Shown here: positions 17,054 to 25,606 of the stretch, in pieces
Numbering within the stretch: the first letter of the stretch is position 1
How the letters are laid out: each line of letters begins with the position of its first letter
DNA from: Alcaligenaceae bacterium
GTDB taxonomy: Bacteria; Pseudomonadota; Gammaproteobacteria; Burkholderiales; Burkholderiaceae_B
Direction of reading: 5' to 3'
Assembly (NCBI GenBank): GCA_029267315.1
Contig: JAJUJD010000013.1
Location: 1 to 35,647, forward strand
DNA: 35,647 bases
The notes under the pieces: generated by a model
What the model was told of the DNA's origin: nothing
The model's database searches: none
The model's input: only the letters and a program-made list of their open reading frames with translations
Program-made: the position numbers and the translations under genes

Positions 17054-17847
17054 GGCTGCGTAGCGGTGCTCTGGAAACTGGGCTTGCGCTTTTCGAGGAA
17101 GGCCTGAGCCCCTTCCCGGAATTCCGGGCCCCCTGCACCCTGCATGAATGCAGCGCGTTCTGCGTCCAGCTGTTCAGCCAAGGAGCGCAGACTCGCCGTT
17201 CGCAATAAGGCCTTACTTCGGCCGAAGGCGTGAGTAGCACCTTCGGCCAGACGTTTGGTCATTGCCTCCACGCGCTCGTCGAATTCCTCTGCAGGCACCA
17301 CCCAGTTAACCAAGCCCAAGCCCAGCGCCTGCTGAGCATCCACCGCATCGGACAGCAAAGTGATTTCCATCGCCTTGCGCAAGCCCACAGTGCGTGCAAG
17401 ATGCCAGGTACCAGAGCCGTCCGGACTCGCTCCTATGCGGGTATACGCCATCTGGAACACCGTAGTATCGGCGGCCAGAGCAAGATCGGCTGCCAGTGCC
17501 ACACTCATGCCAGCACCCGCAACCGGGCCATGCAAAGCCGCCAGCACAGGAATGGGCAGTTGCGTCATTTGCAGCATAGCTTCATGCAGCGGGTCCAGCA
17601 GCAAGGGCGCGTTGTTCAGTGGATCTTCAACCATTGCCGCCACATCGCCTCCCGCCATGAAACCGCGGCCTGCCCCACGCACGACTAAAACACGCAACGA
17701 TTCGTCAGCCGCCACGCGTGCGACGGCATCACGAAACGCCAGGGCCATCTGTTCGTTCAACGCGTTGAGCGCTGCCGGACGACAAAACGTGATCTGCGCG
17801 ACGGCATTTCTAACCTCGAATAACAGCGGTTGTTGTTCACTGTTCAT
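17050..17847 (-). CDS. Enoyl-CoA hydratase/isomerase family protein, PaaG-like
   Basis: Encodes 265 aa of the crotonase fold. The oxyanion-hole segments are RGFMAGGD (residues 61-67, commonly FCAGGD) and HGPVAGAGM (106-113). The catalytic region reads YTRIGASPDGSGTWHLARTVG, where the aspartate of PDGSGTW (about D143) fits PaaG-type isomerases (PDSGGTW) better than the Glu-bearing true hydratases. The reaction is thus probably isomerisation or hydration of an unsaturated acyl-CoA, with substrate unknown. Its ATG overlaps the TetR stop by 4 nt (ATGA), so it is the last gene of the liv-ligase operon. Confidence 0.9.
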   Translation of the reverse strand: MNSEQQPLLFEVRNAVAQITFCRPAALNALNEQMALAFRDAVARVAADESLRVLVVRGAGRGFMAGGDVAAMVEDPLNNAPLLLDPLHEAMLQMTQLPIPVLAALHGPVAGAGMSVALAADLALAADTTVFQMAYTRIGASPDGSGTWHLARTVGLRKAMEITLLSDAVDAQQALGLGLVNWVVPAEEFDERVEAMTKRLAEGATHAFGRSKALLRTASLRSLAEQLDAERAAFMQGAGGPEFREGAQAFLEKRKPSFQSTATQP

Positions 17848-18476
17848 TTGCTCTCCTGCATTCTTTTAACCAACAGGGGGAATGCCGCCTGCAACATCGC
17901 TTCAATAAATTCCTCAGCTGGAATTCGGCCGTCCGGTTTGTACCATCTGACCATATGGTTCATTCCGCCCAGAACAAACTTGCGCAACACGACGGGGTCC
18001 CCATCCATTAAACCGGCGTGCACCACCTCAGAGATGGCACGATGCCACAGGGCTTCATAAGTGTCGGCAAGAAGGCGCGCATGCGAACGCGCATCGCTGG
18101 AAAGGCTACGCCAGTCAAAAATGATAGCGTGCATGGCATTCCCGCCGACGCCATAGATGAGACTGTTCATATGTAGCCGGAACAGGGCGATGAGCCGTTC
18201 AGCGGGGTCACCCTCGCCATCCAGAACAAGCTGGCTTTCATCAATTACTTCCTGAATACCGCCTGCCATCACGGCCAGCAAAATTTCTTCCTTATTGCGG
18301 AAGTGATGAAAGATACTGCTCGACTGCAGCCCAACAGCAGCAGCCAGTTCACGCACCGTCGTACGCTCATAGCCCAGCTCGCGGAAGAGCCGCCCAGCTG
18401 CGAGCACCAATTCCTGCCGGCGTCCATCCTCACCCACTCGATGAAGCACGGACTGTGCGGATCGTTGTGGAATCAT
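17844..18476 (-). CDS. TetR/AcrR family transcriptional regulator
   Basis: Encodes 210 aa. The N-terminal TetR helix-turn-helix covers about residues 20-67 (VLAAGRLFRELGYERTTVRELAAAVGLQSSSIFHHFRNKEEIL), and the remainder is a variable ligand-binding domain. It lies inside the operon between the acyl-CoA ligase and the crotonase, overlapping each by 4 nt. This suggests it is a local repressor that responds to a CoA thioester or free acid and also controls its own synthesis. The C-terminal part has TetR_C-like segments used by fatty-acid regulators (LFRLHMNSLIYGVGGNAMHAIIFD). No palindromic operator was confidently found upstream of livG. Confidence 0.93.
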   Translation of the reverse strand: MIPQRSAQSVLHRVGEDGRRQELVLAAGRLFRELGYERTTVRELAAAVGLQSSSIFHHFRNKEEILLAVMAGGIQEVIDESQLVLDGEGDPAERLIALFRLHMNSLIYGVGGNAMHAIIFDWRSLSSDARSHARLLADTYEALWHRAISEVVHAGLMDGDPVVLRKFVLGGMNHMVRWYKPDGRIPAEEFIEAMLQAAFPLLVKRMQESK

Positions 18477-20293
18477 GCGTACAGAGCCTCGATCTCGCTT
18501 CCATACATCTTATAGATGCTGGCTCTCCTCACCTTCATGGTGGCCGTTACCTCCCCGTCGTCGTGATCCAGTTCTTTGGTCAACAGGTGGAAGCGGCGTA
18601 TGCGCGCCACGTCGGCCAATTGAGAGTTGGCTTTCCCCACCTCTGCTTCGACCAACTCTCGCACCTTCGGATTCTCAGCCAGCGAACGGAAATGGGTGAA
18701 GGCAATGCCTCGTGATTCAGCCCATTTCGAAACCGTCTCGAAGTCGATTTGGATCAATGCGGATACAAACTTGCGGCGGTCGGCCACGACAATGCATTCC
18801 TTGATGTAGGGGCTGTCTTTAACCGCGTTCTCAATTTCCGAAGGTGTGAGGTTCTTGCCTCCGGCCGTAATCATCACATCCTTGAGTCGATCAACGATGT
18901 ACACAGTCTCGCCTTCCTGGCGCACCACGTCACCTGTGTGCAACCATCCGTCCTGAATGACTTCGCTAGTCTGTTCAGGGCTCTTGTAGTACCCGGCAAA
19001 AACCATCTCACCCCTCAGCAACAGTTCCCCTGTTTCCGAGACGGCGCACGTGGCCCCCGTAGTGGGCGTGCCTACAGACCCCCATCGAATATCGTTCAAT
19101 GGCTGCCCCAAGATCATGCCGGTGGATTCCGTCAGGCCGTAAACCTCGATGAGGGGCACGCCCAACGTTCGGAAATAGCGGATCACATTGGGTGAAATGG
19201 GCGCCGCCCCGGTCAGGGCTACGCGCGCATGCCGCAAACCGATGAAGTTCAGCAGTGCACGCAGTATCAGCCAGTACCAGAAACGGTAGATCAGGCGTTC
19301 GCGCAAGCTACGCTCACCGGCATGTTTATGGGCGAACGGTCCGCACGCAGCCAGAGCATGGCGATAAAGAGCCTGCATGGGCGCATGACTTTCCTGCATT
19401 TTGATGGTGATGGCCGCGTGCAGCTTTTCCCAGATGCGAGGCACACCCAAAAAGAGTGTCGGCGCAACTTCGCGCAGATCTTCCTGCACCGTGCGCAGCG
19501 ACTCCCCAAAATTAATCTGACTGCCTAGGTAAATGGGCACAAATGTGGTGAGCATCTGCTCGGCCACATGGCACAGCGGCAGATAGGAAAGGTGTTTGGA
19601 ATCGGCTTCCAGCTGCAGCCTGTCCACAATGCCGGGCACAATGGCCCGCATATTGCGGTAGGAAATCATGGCGCCCTTGGGCTTTCCCGTCGAGCCCGAG
19701 GTGTAAATCATCAGGCCAATATCATCTAGTTGTTGCCGTGCAAGCACATCATGAATCAAGCTCGCTGCCGCCTGAGCATGTTGCCGCCCTAGCGCTTCGA
19801 GTTCAGTGAAGCTGTGAATACGGTCGCGAAGCGACGCCGGATAGTTCCGGAACCCCTTGGTCTCCATCACGACGATGTGCCGCAGTGCGGGTAGCGCTGG
19901 CAAAGAATCGATGACCTTTTCCGCCTGTTCCTGATCTTCACAGAAAACCAGTTCAACGTCGGCATGCCCCAGCACATAGCTCACTTCCGGCGCGGGGCTG
20001 GTGGGGTAGACGCCCACCGCCACCGCAGCCACTGCCCCGGCTCCCATTTGAGCCAACACCCACTCCAGCCGGTTCTCCGAAATAATGCCAACGTGGCCGG
20101 CTTCGGCTAAGCCCAACGCCCGCATGCCGAGGCCCACATGACAGGCGCGCTGCCAATAATCCTCCCAGGTATAGGGGTTCCAGATGCCGAAATCCTTTTG
20201 CCGGATAGCCACGGCTTTGGGCGTGCGGGCGGCACGCGCGCGCAGCATTTGCGGCAAAGTCAGTTCCTCAGGCTGAAATGAAGGACGTCCCAT
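18473..20293 (-). CDS. AMP-dependent acyl-CoA synthetase (long-chain type)
   Basis: Encodes 606 aa of the ANL superfamily. It activates a carboxylic acid to acyl-AMP and then acyl-CoA. The P-loop YTSGSTGKPKG is at residues 197-207, the A5 motif reads VYGLTESTGMILG, and LHTGDVV and the hinge region VDRLKDVMITAGGKN follow. Overall it resembles COG1022 long-chain fatty-acid-CoA ligases that occur with liv ABC genes. The ORF-track start at 20308 is a TTG; ATG at 20293 has AAGGAGG 5 nt upstream. It begins 11 nt after livF, and its stop overlaps the TetR start by 4 nt. The acid it uses is unknown. Confidence 0.94.
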   Translation of the reverse strand: MGRPSFQPEELTLPQMLRARAARTPKAVAIRQKDFGIWNPYTWEDYWQRACHVGLGMRALGLAEAGHVGIISENRLEWVLAQMGAGAVAAVAVGVYPTSPAPEVSYVLGHADVELVFCEDQEQAEKVIDSLPALPALRHIVVMETKGFRNYPASLRDRIHSFTELEALGRQHAQAAASLIHDVLARQQLDDIGLMIYTSGSTGKPKGAMISYRNMRAIVPGIVDRLQLEADSKHLSYLPLCHVAEQMLTTFVPIYLGSQINFGESLRTVQEDLREVAPTLFLGVPRIWEKLHAAITIKMQESHAPMQALYRHALAACGPFAHKHAGERSLRERLIYRFWYWLILRALLNFIGLRHARVALTGAAPISPNVIRYFRTLGVPLIEVYGLTESTGMILGQPLNDIRWGSVGTPTTGATCAVSETGELLLRGEMVFAGYYKSPEQTSEVIQDGWLHTGDVVRQEGETVYIVDRLKDVMITAGGKNLTPSEIENAVKDSPYIKECIVVADRRKFVSALIQIDFETVSKWAESRGIAFTHFRSLAENPKVRELVEAEVGKANSQLADVARIRRFHLLTKELDHDDGEVTATMKVRRASIYKMYGSEIEALYA

Positions 20294-20304
20294 CCATGCC
20301 TCCT

Positions 20305-21102
20305 TCAAGACAACCAGCGCTTGCGGCGCTTGTAATGCTTGACGTCTCGGAAACTGCGACGTTCCCCCCCACCCCCCATTCCCAGATAAAACTCGCGCAC
20401 ATCCGGGTCTCTGGCAAGTTTTTCTGCCGAGCCATCGATCACGACCTTCCCCATTTCCATGATGTAGCCGTAGTCAGCAATGGCCAGGGCAACCGACGCG
20501 TTTTGCTCCACCAACAGCATGGCAGTTCCTTGTTCAGCATTGATGCGCGCGATGATGCTGAAGATGCTCTCAACCAGCACAGGGGACAGTCCTAGAGACG
20601 GCTCATCCAACAGCATCAGTCTGGGCCGAGCAATCAGAGCCCGGCCAATCGCCAGCATTTGTTGCTCACCGCCCGAGAGGTAGCCGGCCAGACCACGCCG
20701 GCGCTCGTGGAGCCGCGGGAAATAGTCGTAGACGAGGTCGAAATCTGCACGCTGCGCCTGACGCCCCTCCAGCGCATAGGTAGCAGCCACCAGGTTTTCC
20801 TCCACGGTGAGATCCTCGAACACCCGGCGCCCTTCCATGACATGACTCATGCCCTTGCGCACCAACGTCTGCGGCGCCACGGCGGCAACGTCCTGGCCAT
20901 CGAAGTCGATGCGGCCGCTGACCAGTGCTCCATCTTCCAGTTCGAGCAGACGGGAAATCGCCTTCAATGTGGTCGACTTGCCTGCTCCGTTGCTGCCCAG
21001 CAGGGCGACCACCTGGCCGGCTGGCACGCTCAGGGACAGGCCGCGCAATACCTGCACTACCTTGTTGTAGACGACCTCAATGTTATTGAGTGCGAGGATC
21101 AT
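20305..21102 (-). CDS. livF: Branched-chain amino acid type ABC transporter ATPase LivF
   Basis: Encodes 265 aa. Walker A GSNGAGKST, the signature YLSGGEQQMLAIGRAL, Walker B LMLLDEPSLGLSP and the switch VEQN are all present, in the pattern of LivF. It has a basic C-terminal tail of about 20 residues (SFRDVKHYKRRKRWLS) beyond normal LivF, seen also in other LivF proteins placed beside acyl-CoA ligases. The start has GAGGCAGGCGG upstream and lies 11 nt past livK. It pairs with LivG to power uptake. Confidence 0.95.
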   Translation of the reverse strand: MILALNNIEVVYNKVVQVLRGLSLSVPAGQVVALLGSNGAGKSTTLKAISRLLELEDGALVSGRIDFDGQDVAAVAPQTLVRKGMSHVMEGRRVFEDLTVEENLVAATYALEGRQAQRADFDLVYDYFPRLHERRRGLAGYLSGGEQQMLAIGRALIARPRLMLLDEPSLGLSPVLVESIFSIIARINAEQGTAMLLVEQNASVALAIADYGYIMEMGKVVIDGSAEKLARDPDVREFYLGMGGGGERRSFRDVKHYKRRKRWLS

Positions 21103-21113
21103 GACCGCCTGCC

Positions 21114-22301
21114 TCAGTCCAGGATGATCCAGTCTGAAGCCGGCACCATCTTCTTGCTGGCGTAATCTGCACGGTAGATACGGCCAACTGGAACGGAATT
21201 TCCCTTGATGGAAATAGGTACCCCAATGATGCCGCCAGTGTCGAAATCCTTGATGGACTGAAGCGCAGCCTTCATGTTGGTGGAGGTCAGATCCTTGCCT
21301 TCATCCAAAGTGCGCTTCACGGCCTCGGTCATCAACATTGCGGCTAGAAAGCCCTGCATATAGGCCGTGCTCTGATACTCCGGGCGCATGGCGCGGATTT
21401 TCTCCAGCATGGGCGCTTTTTCCTCGTCATAGTAATAACGGAAAGGCATCACCCCCATGAAGCCGTCGGCGTTCTCGCCCATCTGCATGACCGTGGAGTT
21501 ATCCATGGTCCAGAAAGTGCCCATGTAGCGGCTCTTAAGCCCCATCTGCCGACCTTGCGCCACAAATTCCGGAATGGGCGCCAGCACATAGCCGTGGAAG
21601 ATGGTGTAGTCGGGCCGCGCGCGCCGCAGTTTCAACACTTCCGTGGAGACATCCACACTACCCGGCGGCGTCATGATTTCCGCACCTACTTTCAAGCCCA
21701 GTTCTTCCGCCCGCTTTCGCGACGTTTCGATGGGGTCACGGCCGAATTCCGTATCTGAATAGACAAAGGCCACTGTTGCGCCCGGCTTCTCCTGTGCAAT
21801 GTACTTGAGCAGTATGCCGAACATTTCCGTGTAATCAGGCCCCACCAGGAATTGGGATGGGAATTTCTCTGGATTATTGATTTCCGTGGCGAATGAAGCA
21901 CCCGTCATCAGGATGTCGCCCTTGCGCTCCAGTTCCGGATTAATCGTTTTGGAAAAACCGGTAGAGTCTCCGTAATACAGATTCACCTTGTTCTGGCTGG
22001 TGATCTTCTTGAAGGCGGCTACCGACACGTCCACCTTGTAACCCGTGTCTTCCGGCACATAGACCACCTTACGGCCATTGATGCCACCTTGTTCGTTCAG
22101 CATTTTCACGTAGTCACCTATGCCGGCATGAATGCCGACCCCGGCAAAGGCGAACACCCCACTCATGGGAATGGAGCCGCCTATGACTATGTCTTCGCCC
22201 TGGGCTTGAGCGGCGGGTGACATGGCCATACCCAGCGAAAGCCCCAGAGGGGCTGCCCAGCGCCTCATCAAGTTGGTTAAACCTGTATAGCGGTGACTCA
22301 T
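21114..22301 (-). CDS. livK: ABC transporter periplasmic substrate-binding protein (LivK type)
   Basis: Encodes 395 aa. It has a signal peptide (RRWAAPLGLSLGMAMSPAAQA, cleavage near AQA-QG) followed by a type I periplasmic binding fold (IVIGGSIPMSGVFAFAGVGIHAGIGDYVKM). This is the LivJ/LivK-like family, which in betaproteobacteria binds amino acids, aromatic acids, amides or other carboxylates. The neighbouring ligase and crotonase make a carboxylic acid more likely than an amino acid. AGGAGAAACGC precedes the ATG. It lies between livM and livF, a common order for this operon type. Confidence 0.93.
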   Translation of the reverse strand: MSHRYTGLTNLMRRWAAPLGLSLGMAMSPAAQAQGEDIVIGGSIPMSGVFAFAGVGIHAGIGDYVKMLNEQGGINGRKVVYVPEDTGYKVDVSVAAFKKITSQNKVNLYYGDSTGFSKTINPELERKGDILMTGASFATEINNPEKFPSQFLVGPDYTEMFGILLKYIAQEKPGATVAFVYSDTEFGRDPIETSRKRAEELGLKVGAEIMTPPGSVDVSTEVLKLRRARPDYTIFHGYVLAPIPEFVAQGRQMGLKSRYMGTFWTMDNSTVMQMGENADGFMGVMPFRYYYDEEKAPMLEKIRAMRPEYQSTAYMQGFLAAMLMTEAVKRTLDEGKDLTSTNMKAALQSIKDFDTGGIIGVPISIKGNSVPVGRIYRADYASKKMVPASDWIILD

Positions 22302-22334
22302 GCGTTTCTCCTGAAGTGGATGGCCTGACTCCGT

Positions 22335-23372
22335 TCAATTGCGGAAAGGCCAGAGGTGGAAGAAGCGCCGTATGCGTCGCCATACTTCGGCGAGGCCATG
22401 CGGTTCAAAAATGAGAAAACCAACAATCAACAGCCCGAACACAATGGTGCGAACCGGGGACACGTATTGAAGGGTATCGCCGCTGACAGGCAGCATGCTC
22501 ACCGCAATACGCAGCACCTCCGGCACCATGGTCATGAAAATAGCGCCAAGAATGCCGCCCAGAATGGTTCCCATGCCGCCTACGATGATGGCAGCCAGAA
22601 AAAAGATCGACATAATGAGTGGGAAGCTCTCCGGCGTGACCACCCGAAAGAAGTAAGCCCACATGCCGCCGGCCACACCTGCGTAAAAAGACGACAGTCC
22701 GAAGGACAAAAGCTTGTAGCGCAGTAGCGGAATGCCCAGTACCTCGGCAGAAATATCGCGATCACGAATGGCTATGAAGGCGCGGCCAATGCGGGTACGG
22801 AACAGATTGGCAGCCCCCAGCACCATGAGCACCGTGGTGGGCACGATCAGCCAATAAATGCGGAAGGATGTGTCCAATGGGATACCTACGAACTGGGCGG
22901 GCGGAACGGTCATGCCACCGGTTCCGCCGGTGAAGCCGGAATTGACAAACAGAAAGTGCGCAAGGAAAGAGGCCGCGATGGTGACGATGGCTAAATACAA
23001 GCCCTTCACGCGCAAGGAGGGAATGCCCACCACAATGCCGCCGACCATGGCGACCACGCCCCCCATGAGCAGATTCAGAAAAAAGAAGGCGCCGACGTAC
23101 TGTTCCATGACGGCCACTGTGTACGCCCCCAAGCCCATGAAGGCAGCCTGCCCCAGGCTGACCAGGCCCGTGTAGCCGGTCAAAATGTTGAGACCGGTCG
23201 CGCTGGCCACATTGATGGCCACCAGGCAAGCCAGGTAGAGCCAATAATCATTCGCCATGAAGGGGTAAAGAATGAGGGCGAGCGCAAGGATGCACACCCA
23301 TACGCGCTGTGTGCGGGAGTCGAACAGGGCTTCGTCCTGGCGATAGCTTTCCTTGGCGGTTGCAATACGCAT
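22335..23372 (-). CDS. livM: ABC transporter permease LivM
   Basis: Encodes 345 aa, an inner-membrane permease with about nine hydrophobic helices. The family motif GLNILTGYTGLVSLGQAAFMGLGAYTVAV and the cytoplasmic EAA-like loop with IGRAFIAIRDRDISAEVLGIPLLRYKLLSF are conserved. With LivH it forms the transmembrane channel. The N-terminal 25 residues are soluble and unusually long for LivM. GAGGCTCTGAAC precedes the ATG, 2 nt after the livH stop. Confidence 0.95.
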   Translation of the reverse strand: MRIATAKESYRQDEALFDSRTQRVWVCILALALILYPFMANDYWLYLACLVAINVASATGLNILTGYTGLVSLGQAAFMGLGAYTVAVMEQYVGAFFFLNLLMGGVVAMVGGIVVGIPSLRVKGLYLAIVTIAASFLAHFLFVNSGFTGGTGGMTVPPAQFVGIPLDTSFRIYWLIVPTTVLMVLGAANLFRTRIGRAFIAIRDRDISAEVLGIPLLRYKLLSFGLSSFYAGVAGGMWAYFFRVVTPESFPLIMSIFFLAAIIVGGMGTILGGILGAIFMTMVPEVLRIAVSMLPVSGDTLQYVSPVRTIVFGLLIVGFLIFEPHGLAEVWRRIRRFFHLWPFRN

Positions 23373-23374
23373 GT

Positions 23375-24253
23375 TCAGAGCCTCTCAATCTCGCGTGTGC
23401 CGAACAACCCATAGGGCCGCACCATCAATACGGCGACCAGCACCAGGAAAGTAACGAGCAGCTTGAATTCGCCGCCAAGAAAGGCGCCTGCAAGGGCCTC
23501 CAGTACGCCAATCAGCAGGCCGGCCAGCAGAGCCCCCAATACGCTGTCGAGCCCGCCCACAATGACCACCACCAGCACCGACAGGCCGAAAACACCCATC
23601 GAGGAAGACACACCGCCAATCGCGCCCACTGCTATGCCCGCAATGGCAGCCAGTGCCGCAGCCACCACCCAGGCTATGGAGAACACTCGGGGAACATTAA
23701 TGCCCATGGCGTAGGCCGCAGCTTGGTCGGTCGCTGTTGCGCGCAAGGCCACCCCGCCGCGCCACCAGCGGAATACGACGAGGCTGACGGCGACCAGCAC
23801 CACTGCCACCAGAAAGCTGTAGAAAATCTTCGGAGAAACGAATGCTTCGCCGATGAAAATGGGTTCGTTGGGTATGAATTCAGGCAGCCGGCGCTGGTCG
23901 GCGGACCAGATTAACTCGACAACGCCCACCATAATGGAACCCAACCCTACGGTCACCATGAACACCGAAATGGGAGATTCGCCCAACATGGGGCGTATCG
24001 CCAGGCGCTCAACCACTCCACCTAGTACTGCACACACGGCAATAGCCGCCACGATCGCCACGGGTATGGGCCACTGCATGCCGGCCGCAAAGGCAAAGAA
24101 AGCATAAGCGCCCAGCATGAGCATTTCTCCGATGGCGAGATTCACCACCTGGGTTGCCTTGTAGATAATGACAAAGGCCAAGCCTGCCAATGCATACAAA
24201 CCACCCGCTCCGATACCAGCGAGAACCACTTCGAATAGAAAGAGCCAGTCCAT
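23375..24253 (-). CDS. livH: ABC transporter permease LivH
   Basis: Encodes 292 aa, an inner-membrane permease with about eight helices. GLYALAGLAFVIIYKATQVVNLAIGEMLMLGAY near the N-terminus and the cytoplasmic loop VALRATATDQAAAYAMGINVPRVFSIAW are LivH hallmarks. The ORF-track start at 24256 is a TTG; ATG at 24253 overlaps the livG TGA by 1 nt (TGATG), a classic coupling signal. It works with LivM and the ATPases LivG and LivF. Confidence 0.95.
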   Translation of the reverse strand: MDWLFLFEVVLAGIGAGGLYALAGLAFVIIYKATQVVNLAIGEMLMLGAYAFFAFAAGMQWPIPVAIVAAIAVCAVLGGVVERLAIRPMLGESPISVFMVTVGLGSIMVGVVELIWSADQRRLPEFIPNEPIFIGEAFVSPKIFYSFLVAVVLVAVSLVVFRWWRGGVALRATATDQAAAYAMGINVPRVFSIAWVVAAALAAIAGIAVGAIGGVSSSMGVFGLSVLVVVIVGGLDSVLGALLAGLLIGVLEALAGAFLGGEFKLLVTFLVLVAVLMVRPYGLFGTREIERL

Positions 24254-25098
24254 CAAGCCACCTCGCCCAAGGAGTTGATGGCCGGCCGTCCTGCCCGCAA
24301 GCGTTCGCGCAACTCGGTGACATCGCCCGAGCCCAGGTAGGCGCGCACCACTTCGGGGTTGGACTGCACGTCCTGGGGCTTGCCTTGAGCGATTACCTGT
24401 CCGAAGTTGAGCACCACAACATGGTCGGACAAATCCATCACCAGACCCATGTCGTGCTCAACCATGAGAACGGTCACGCCCCATTCCGCATTCACATCCA
24501 GGATGAAACGGGCCATATCCTCCGTCTCTTCCCGGTTCATACCGGCCACAGGTTCATCCAGCATCAATATCTTGGGCTGCATGGCCAGCGCACGAGCCAT
24601 TTCCACGCGCTTTTGCAAGCCATAAGACAAAGAGGCCACCGATGCGTGCCGAATATGGTCTATTTCCAGAAAATCGATGATGCGAGCCTCGATGTCGGCC
24701 CGCAGCTCCATTTCCTCGCGACGCGCCGTCCCCATATAAAAAAGGCTTTGCAGGATGTTGGTCTTAAGCTGACAGTGGCGCCCCAGCTTGATGTTGTCCA
24801 GTACGGACATGCCCCGGAAAAGCGCAATATTCTGGAAGCTGCGGGCCAGACCCAATCGTGCGCGCTGTGGCGCGGGCAAGCGGGTGATATCACGCCCTTC
24901 GAACTCAACCGTGCCGGCGACCGGCCGATAGAAGCCCGAAATGGTATTGAACAAGGATGTCTTGCCGGCGCCGTTGGGCCCAATCACTGTAGTGATTGAG
25001 CCTGGCTGCACGTTAAAGCCCACTCCATTGAGGGCCTTCACACCGCCGAATGCCAGCGTCAGGCCGTCGACTCGCAGGACAGGATCCACTGTCGTCAC
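24253..25098 (-). CDS. livG: Branched-chain amino acid type ABC transporter ATPase LivG
   Basis: Encodes 281 aa if it starts at the GTG at 25098 (MTTVDPVLRV), which has GGGGAGG 5 nt upstream. The ORF-track start at 25182 lies inside the DUF192 gene, and an ATG at 25116 has no good ribosome site. Walker A GPNGAGKTS, the LivG-specific LARSFQNIALFRGMSVLDNI, signature SLSYGLQKRVEMARAL (SLSYG replacing LSGGQ, normal in this group) and Walker B ILMLDEPVAGM are seen. It is the first gene of the liv-ligase-TetR-crotonase operon, only 37 nt after the last Tad-cluster gene. Confidence 0.95.
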   Translation of the reverse strand: MTTVDPVLRVDGLTLAFGGVKALNGVGFNVQPGSITTVIGPNGAGKTSLFNTISGFYRPVAGTVEFEGRDITRLPAPQRARLGLARSFQNIALFRGMSVLDNIKLGRHCQLKTNILQSLFYMGTARREEMELRADIEARIIDFLEIDHIRHASVASLSYGLQKRVEMARALAMQPKILMLDEPVAGMNREETEDMARFILDVNAEWGVTVLMVEHDMGLVMDLSDHVVVLNFGQVIAQGKPQDVQSNPEVVRAYLGSGDVTELRERLRAGRPAINSLGEVA

Positions 25099-25119
25099 GC
25101 ATGCCTCCCCAACCATCTG

Positions 25120-25125
25120 TTTATA
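25120..25125 (-). promoter_or_regulatory. Possible -10 box for the liv operon
   Basis: TATAAA on the minus strand lies in the 37-nt gap between the DUF192 gene and livG, 21 nt before the GTG. No good -35 hexamer was found at 16-18 nt and no palindromic TetR operator is evident, so this is tentative. Confidence 0.25.
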
Positions 25126-25135
25126 GTTTTCTGGG

Positions 25136-25606
25136 TTACAGCCGAGTGCCCTTGCCTCCCGAACGAGCGCTCGGTTGAACAATGGACGACTGAGCGCGGG
25201 CCGACAAGCGCGGAAATACCCTCAGCTGCAACGCAGCATGGATGTGCTGCAGATAGTCCGGGCGCCGATCGCAATAACCCGCCGGCAACTCCACCACCGA
25301 TGACGCGCGGCGTTCGTAGGCTATGCGGTTCGGCATCAGGCGCGTCCGCAGTCCACAAACCTTCATGTCCGAACTCAGAAAGACGACATCAATAGGCCGG
25401 TGCAGAAAAAACGTGTGGATGGCGCGACATGGGGTGATAAGCAGGCCCTCTTCTGGACCAAGGTAGGTCAGACGATGGAGCCCAAGCAAGCGAGAGAAGA
25501 ACGTCGGCGCAATGTGCAAGTTGAGCGCTGGCGTGTCGCGAACGCTTGTCATTGGAGGAAGAGTGGCTGTCATCAGGGAGTATCGATGGCTTGATGAGGT
25601 AGTCAT
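25136..25606 (-). CDS. DUF192 family protein at the end of the Tad operon
   Basis: Encodes 156 aa. Residues of about 28-120 form a DUF192 domain: LHIAPTFFSRLLGLH, GLLITPCRAIHTFFLHRPID, VVFLSSDMKV and VVELPAGY are the family landmarks. DUF192 is a small beta-fold family of unknown function, usually exported, but here no signal peptide is visible. The ATG overlaps the tadC stop by 4 nt, so the protein is made with the pilus machinery. The C-terminal 30 residues are basic and non-conserved. A function in Tad assembly is inferred from context only. Confidence 0.85.
   Translation of the reverse strand: MTTSSSHRYSLMTATLPPMTSVRDTPALNLHIAPTFFSRLLGLHRLTYLGPEEGLLITPCRAIHTFFLHRPIDVVFLSSDMKVCGLRTRLMPNRIAYERRASSVVELPAGYCDRRPDYLQHIHAALQLRVFPRLSARAQSSIVQPSARSGGKGTRL

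Noticed and set aside
25150-25175. Palindrome CGAGCGCTCG within the DUF192 gene as a TetR operator for the liv operon
   Set aside because: It is inside coding sequence, only 10 bp, and GC-rich palindromes of this size are expected by chance at this composition.
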